This document shows, one piece after another, positions 60,141-64,000 of a stretch of 64,000 bases of DNA. Within the stretch, counting starts at the first letter, position 1. Every line of letters starts with the position of its first letter. The position numbers and the translations under genes are program-made. Where the stretch lies: positions 186,001 to 250,000 of the forward strand of contig NZ_QJGZ01000039.1 in assembly GCF_003254585.1 (NCBI RefSeq), read 5' to 3'. A model generated the notes under the pieces. That model was not told where the DNA came from. It was given only the letters and a program-made list of their open reading frames with translations, and did no database searches. This stretch comes from Flavobacterium sharifuzzamanii (GTDB lineage Bacteria > Bacteroidota > Bacteroidia > Flavobacteriales > Flavobacteriaceae).

Positions 60141-61081
60141 TGAACCCTACAGATCATTCTGAAGCAATTTTAAAAGAAATTGACCTAAAATTTCAAGCCA
60201 TAAATCAAAAAACTGACGTTCAGTTAGAAGGATTGCTTTGGGCCAAACCAATTACTTATTGGGATTACATTCAAACAGATGCCTTATTAAATTTACAAAT
60301 TCAGCGCACTACGCTTCCTGATGAAATGGTTTTTATCATGTACCATCAGGTAAACGAATTAATCTTTAAAATGATCTTGTGGGAAATTGACCAGATTGCT
60401 GAAACAGAAAACATTCAGGTTGATTTTTTCAGCGAAAGATTATCAAGAATCACCAGATATTTTGACATGCTTACCAATTCGTTTAGTATTATGGAAAACG
60501 GAATGGAAGTCGATCAATACATGAAATTCAGAAATACTCTTACTCCAGCAAGCGGATTCCAAAGCGCTCAATATAGAATGATCGAATTTGCTTCGACTGA
60601 TGTTATCAATTTAACTGACAGAAGATACAAAGCAAACTTTGATGAAAATACCGATTTGGAAACCAGCTTCGAACACCTTTATTGGCAAGCTGCCGGAAAA
60701 GATTATCACACTGGCGAAAAATCATATTTATTAAATGAGTTTGAAAAGAAATATAAAGAGCAGTTTTTAAGACAAATGGCTTCGTTTAAAACGAAAAATA
60801 TTTGGCAAAAATTCACTCAATTACCAATTGAAGATCAACAAAATACAGAACTGATCGCTGCTATGCGCCATTACGACAAAACGGTAAATATTACTTGGGT
60901 AATGCAACATCTTAATACTGCAAGAAAATACATCTTGGAAAGTGGAAAAGGAAACGGAGAAGCGACTGGCGGAAGCGACTGGCAAAAATATATGCATCCA
61001 AAATACCAAAGACGCATCTTTTTTCCTAAATTGTGGACCGAAGAAGAATTGTCCAATTGGGGAAATGAAACCGAAGTTTAA
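60140..61081 (+). CDS. kynA: Tryptophan 2,3-dioxygenase
   Basis: This 313-residue haem enzyme oxidises tryptophan to N-formylkynurenine. Typical features are YWDYIQTDALLNLQ near residue 35, DEMVFIMYHQVNELIFKM (distal pocket), TPASGFQSAQYRMIEF (substrate binding) and the C-terminal WVMQHLNTARKYILESGKGN with the axial His near residue 250. It is slightly longer than E. coli-type TDO (about 280-300). It overlaps the DUF3108 gene by one base. No other kynurenine-pathway gene is in the window. Confidence 0.92.
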   Translation: MNPTDHSEAILKEIDLKFQAINQKTDVQLEGLLWAKPITYWDYIQTDALLNLQIQRTTLPDEMVFIMYHQVNELIFKMILWEIDQIAETENIQVDFFSERLSRITRYFDMLTNSFSIMENGMEVDQYMKFRNTLTPASGFQSAQYRMIEFASTDVINLTDRRYKANFDENTDLETSFEHLYWQAAGKDYHTGEKSYLLNEFEKKYKEQFLRQMASFKTKNIWQKFTQLPIEDQQNTELIAAMRHYDKTVNITWVMQHLNTARKYILESGKGNGEATGGSDWQKYMHPKYQRRIFFPKLWTEEELSNWGNETEV

Positions 61082-61106
61082 TTTCACCACAAAAATTTTA
61101 TAAAGT

Positions 61107-62327
61107 TTGAAAAAAGCAGTCGTAATTTTAATTGTCTTGTTTTCTATTTTTTCATGTAAAAAAGAAGAAGAAAAAATAGAAGCAAAAATTACTAAACCAG
61201 CAACCAAAAAAATAGAATTCGGTTTTAATTACGCAGACTTTAATATTGTTAATGATACTATTTCAAAAGGAGATTCTTTTGGCTCAATTTTGCAAAGCCA
61301 AAATATTGGAGACAAAAAAGTGCATGATATTGTTGAGCAAGTAAAAGATTCTTTCAATGTTAGAAGCATTCGTTACGGTAAACCTTTTACTTTACTTCGT
61401 GCCAAAAATAAAACCAACAATTTGGAGGTTTTTATTTATCAGCCAGATGCTTTAAGCTATTATGTTATTGATCTAAGAGACAGCATTGCCAAAGCATACA
61501 AAAAAATAAAGCCCGTCACTTTAAAAAGAAAAATGATTGGCGGCGTTTTAAAAAGTTCACTTTCTGAAACTTTAGGAAACGAAAGTGTCGAAACCGCTTT
61601 GGCCAGCAGAATTACAAAAGTCTTTTCTTGGTCTATTGACTTCTTCAAACTTAAAAAAGGAGATCGTTACGGATTAATTTTCAAAGAACGATTCATCAAT
61701 GGAAAAACCTATGATGGTGTTGAAGAACTCGAAGCTGCATTTTTTGAATATAAAGGTAAAATCGTTTATGCTTTTCCTTTTGAAAGAGATACTACTTCTG
61801 GAAAGATTGAATATTATGACGATCAAGGAAAAACACTTAAAAATTTCTTCCTAAAAACTCCAATCAAATTTAGCCGAATCACTTCAAGATTCACGATGAA
61901 TAGATTCCATCCTGTACAACATACTTGGAAAGCTCATAAAGGAACCGATTATGCTGCGCCAACAGGAACGCCAATTTCTACTACTGCTTCTGGAGTTGTT
62001 GAAACTACTGGATATACTGCAGGTAACGGAAATTTCGTAAAAGTAAAACACAACGGAACCTACTCTACTCAATATTTACATATGTCTAAAATCTTGGTTC
62101 GCCGCGGACAGCGCGTTACTCAAGGTCAGACAATTGGTTTGGTTGGAAGCACAGGTTTAGCTTCTGGCCCGCATGTTTGTTATCGTTTCTGGAAAAACGG
62201 CGTACAAGTAGATGCACTTCGATTAAATTTACCGACTGGAGAATCTTTGACAGGAAACGACAGAACTCGTTTTATGACACAGATTGAACCTCTGAAAAGA
62301 GAATTAGACAGCATTGGGAATTTGTAA
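61107..62327 (+). CDS. M23 peptidase lipoprotein
   Basis: This 406-residue peptidoglycan endopeptidase has a TTG start. A lipoprotein signal peptide ends IFSCKK. Residues ~35-120 resemble a LysM/OapA-type domain (SKGDSFGSILQSQNIGDKKV), and the M23 domain is at ~260-385. The zinc motif HxxxD is HKGTD near residues 277-281, with GPHVCYRFWKNGVQVD as the second His motif (Cys replaces the usual His-x-His third position). It sits 25 bases after kynA. It is probably active in cell-wall cleavage. The start is inferred from the signal peptide, as no ATG precedes it. Confidence 0.87.
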   Translation: MKKAVVILIVLFSIFSCKKEEEKIEAKITKPATKKIEFGFNYADFNIVNDTISKGDSFGSILQSQNIGDKKVHDIVEQVKDSFNVRSIRYGKPFTLLRAKNKTNNLEVFIYQPDALSYYVIDLRDSIAKAYKKIKPVTLKRKMIGGVLKSSLSETLGNESVETALASRITKVFSWSIDFFKLKKGDRYGLIFKERFINGKTYDGVEELEAAFFEYKGKIVYAFPFERDTTSGKIEYYDDQGKTLKNFFLKTPIKFSRITSRFTMNRFHPVQHTWKAHKGTDYAAPTGTPISTTASGVVETTGYTAGNGNFVKVKHNGTYSTQYLHMSKILVRRGQRVTQGQTIGLVGSTGLASGPHVCYRFWKNGVQVDALRLNLPTGESLTGNDRTRFMTQIEPLKRELDSIGNL

Positions 62328-62362
62328 ACAATCCATTTTGCAATCTTTTTGAATTGAAAGTC

Positions 62363-62983
62363 ATGAAAAATGAACGCCTCAAAACCATTTACCATGAAAC
62401 TTTTTCTGGTCTAAAATTATTTTATAGGGACACAAATCTTCCTGAAAATCTAATTTTAAACTATAAAGTCGGACAGATTATTCAAGAAAAAGGATTTACC
62501 GACATGAGTTCGATTGGTGGAGGACTTTCGGGAAATTTGAGATATTTGATTGCAAGCGCGCACGCAAAAGATTTGTCAAAATTTAATCCTGATTCGGCAA
62601 AAATCGGACATTTTCTTTTAGACTCAATTGCGTATTTCAAAGTGTTGGACATTCAGAAAATTGGAGATAAAACACAAATTTTTCTTTTGAATATTCCAGA
62701 CAATTCGATCTCCCTTTTTAAAAATTCGTCTTCAAACTTAGAAGAAGAAATTATAGAAAAAGCTCAAAAACGCTTTCGCGAAAAAATCGATACTGATTTA
62801 ATTCCCGAATTACAAACTGAAAACTGGAAAGAAAGAACCAAACTTCCACTTGGAATGAGTGATAATGGCGAACTTTTTTTTGATGATTCTAAAATTAAAG
62901 CCGAATCTCCAAAAAGAATTGATGTCGATGTTTCGAAGAAAATCATAGAGATCAATAAAAAACCTTGGTGGAAATTTTGGTAA
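62363..62983 (+). CDS. Hypothetical protein, 206 aa
   Basis: The ATG at 62363 gives 206 residues (a TTG at 62354 would add three). There is no signal peptide. The sequence starts with a helix (ERLKTIYHETFSGLKLFYRD), then IGGGLSGNLRYLIASAHAKD and KIGHFLLDSIAYFKVLDIQK. The C-terminus ends KPWWKFW. The N-terminal half may be a small alpha/beta fold. It lies downstream of the M23 gene on the same strand. Not recognised. Confidence 0.65.
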   Translation: MKNERLKTIYHETFSGLKLFYRDTNLPENLILNYKVGQIIQEKGFTDMSSIGGGLSGNLRYLIASAHAKDLSKFNPDSAKIGHFLLDSIAYFKVLDIQKIGDKTQIFLLNIPDNSISLFKNSSSNLEEEIIEKAQKRFREKIDTDLIPELQTENWKERTKLPLGMSDNGELFFDDSKIKAESPKRIDVDVSKKIIEINKKPWWKFW

Positions 62984-62999
62984 TTAAATCTCTTAATTA

Positions 63000-63842
63000 C
63001 TAAGAATATTTTTTTCTAAATTCCGAAGGATTCATTCCTTTATGTTTTTTAAAGACTTTATTTAAATGGCTTTCGTCAGAAAAGTTTAATTCATCTGCGA
63101 TTTCATTAATTCGCATATCGCTGTTCAAAAGTCTAGCTTCAATTAATCTCAATTTGTAGTTTGCAATATATTCTTGCAGTGTTTCACCCGTTTGCTTTTT
63201 AAAATATTTACCTAAATAATTAAGCGTAATATTGAAATGTTCGCTTATTTTTTCTGATTTTAATTCTTTTGGATCGTAAATATTCTCTTGAATATAATGC
63301 AGAATTTCAAGAACCATTTCTCCAGTTGTTTCTTTAATATTCTTCGGGAGTTTCAAAGCAATATTTCTCGCCACAATTGTAATAATTGTATTTACAATCT
63401 GCTCAATAATCTTTTGATGGTAAATCTGCTGATTGTTTTGCTCACTGATTATATTTTCTATCAATGAAGCAATTAACGGTTTATCAATATGATTTTTCAA
63501 AATACAACCTGGTTGATGACTTGCATTTTGCAGAATATACTCCATTCGCAAAACTGCTTCAGATTGCCCATTTTGAGAACCTGCTTTTACGTAATATTCA
63601 TTAAATCGAAGAAAAAAGAATTTTGTTGGTGTTATAATTTCAAACGAATGCACATCTTGCGGCGTCACCAAAAATAGATTTCCGTTTCGATATTGAAACT
63701 TATTGTCATTAATAACTTGAATTCCTGTTCCATCAACAATATAAATCAATTCAAAGAAATTGTTTTTCCGAACTGTTTTCGGAAACTGCTCCAGTTCTTT
63801 AAAATCAACTTCAAAAGGAAGATATAAATTCTTGTTTGTCAT
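63000..63842 (-). CDS. AraC-family transcriptional regulator
   Basis: From the chosen ATG this is 280 residues. An N-terminal cupin-like sensing domain (~15-130: FFELIYIVDGTGIQVINDN, YRNGNLFLVTPQDVHSF) is followed by a linker and two helix-turn-helix motifs in the C-terminal ~100 residues (FNITLNYLGKYFKKQTGETL, INEIADELNFSDESHLNKVF), ending FKKHKGMNPSEFRKKYS. An upstream ATG (63878) adds a poor N-terminus. It is divergent from the Rossmann-fold gene at 63938, which may be its target. Confidence 0.9.
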   Translation of the reverse strand: MTNKNLYLPFEVDFKELEQFPKTVRKNNFFELIYIVDGTGIQVINDNKFQYRNGNLFLVTPQDVHSFEIITPTKFFFLRFNEYYVKAGSQNGQSEAVLRMEYILQNASHQPGCILKNHIDKPLIASLIENIISEQNNQQIYHQKIIEQIVNTIITIVARNIALKLPKNIKETTGEMVLEILHYIQENIYDPKELKSEKISEHFNITLNYLGKYFKKQTGETLQEYIANYKLRLIEARLLNSDMRINEIADELNFSDESHLNKVFKKHKGMNPSEFRKKYS

Positions 63843-63900
63843 TATGTAAAAATACAATTTTAGTACCAATAAGTACAATTTTCGGCGAATGCTAACTTCT

Positions 63901-63908
63901 TAATTTTG
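63901..63908 (+). promoter_or_regulatory. -7 box ahead of the partial Rossmann-fold gene
   Basis: TAATTTTG fits TAnnTTTG and lies 29 bases before the ATG at 63938. The -33 box is not clear. It lies between the divergent AraC regulator and this gene. Confidence 0.5.
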
Positions 63909-63937
63909 TTTCAGATAACAAACTAAAAATCTGCAAA

Positions 63938-64000
63938 ATGAAAATACTTTTAATTGGAGCAAATGGAGAAATTGGCAAAATACTGCATCCAGCTTTCGCA
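63938..64000 (+). CDS. Start of a Rossmann-fold NAD(P)-binding protein (partial)
   Basis: The window ends after 21 codons: MKILLIGANGEIGKILHPAF and one more residue. The GANGEIG motif in the first strand-turn-helix is the nucleotide-binding loop of short-chain dehydrogenase or NAD-binding epimerase proteins. It is divergent from the AraC regulator and probably regulated by it. The rest lies outside the window. Confidence 0.65.
   Translation, partial: MKILLIGANGEIGKILHPAFA

Overview
The window looks like chromosomal DNA of a Flavobacterium or close relative (Bacteroidota, Flavobacteriia). It is AT-rich. Many genes are preceded by the Bacteroidota -7 box TAnnTTTG, and Shine-Dalgarno sites are essentially absent. 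The gene content fits: a PorZ-type type IX secretion protein, a complete bat aerotolerance operon, an OmpA with thrombospondin type 3 repeats, a DksA-like protein with a degenerate zinc finger, and many small lipoproteins. No rRNA, tRNA, CRISPR array, transposase or prophage gene was seen.

Layout. 0.1-7 kb: a surface lipoprotein, an M24 aminopeptidase, an alpha/beta hydrolase, a REP-like palindrome cluster, ferritin, an AIM24-family protein and a second hydrolase. 7.2-18.5 kb: a Roadblock/LC7 protein, a small ABC ATPase with a small membrane partner, an AddB-like nuclease, OmpA, glycine C-acetyltransferase (kbl), an AddA-like helicase-nuclease and lspA. 18.6-28.5 kb: two adjacent Roadblock/LC7-type genes, then dksA-like, ileS, recO, porZ and gdhA, all on the minus strand. 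28.8-37.3 kb: an outer-membrane protein, a trans-sulfuration enzyme, a DUF3298 lipoprotein, an unknown ORF followed by the remnant of a second DUF3298 gene, a Schlafen/AlbA_2 protein, an SDR, a DUF4382 lipoprotein, a GNAT and an aldo/keto reductase. 37.5-47.1 kb: moxR, DUF58, a BatD-like gene and batA to batE. 47.2-53.8 kb: a VWA lipoprotein, a 5-formyl-THF cyclo-ligase with an AstE-like protein, a lipoprotein, uvrC and an XAC2610-like protein. 53.9-62.3 kb: a patatin/outer-membrane fusion, tyrosine catabolism (hmgA, hppD), a DUF3108 protein, tryptophan 2,3-dioxygenase and an M23 peptidase. 62.4-64 kb: an unknown protein, an AraC regulator and the start of a Rossmann-fold gene cut by the window edge.

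How the genes work together. AddA- and AddB-like proteins probably form a double-strand-break resection enzyme although their genes are separated by ompA and kbl. MoxR, DUF58 and BatA-E form an envelope-associated AAA+/VWA/TPR complex. HppD and HmgA are consecutive steps of tyrosine breakdown, and tryptophan 2,3-dioxygenase adds a second aromatic amino acid route nearby.

The most unusual signals are: (1) three Roadblock/LC7-like proteins with no partner GTPase in view, two of them in a cassette bracketed by near-identical terminators between dksA and lspA; (2) a nested inverted array of four REP-like hairpins at 3.9-4.1 kb; (3) a decayed DUF3298 paralogue behind an unknown ORF at 31.9-32.8 kb; (4) palindromes in every gap of the bat operon; (5) a candidate small RNA at about 59.2-59.3 kb; and (6) a short ORF plus strong hairpin ahead of hmgA. 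All functional assignments come from reading motifs; no database search was run.
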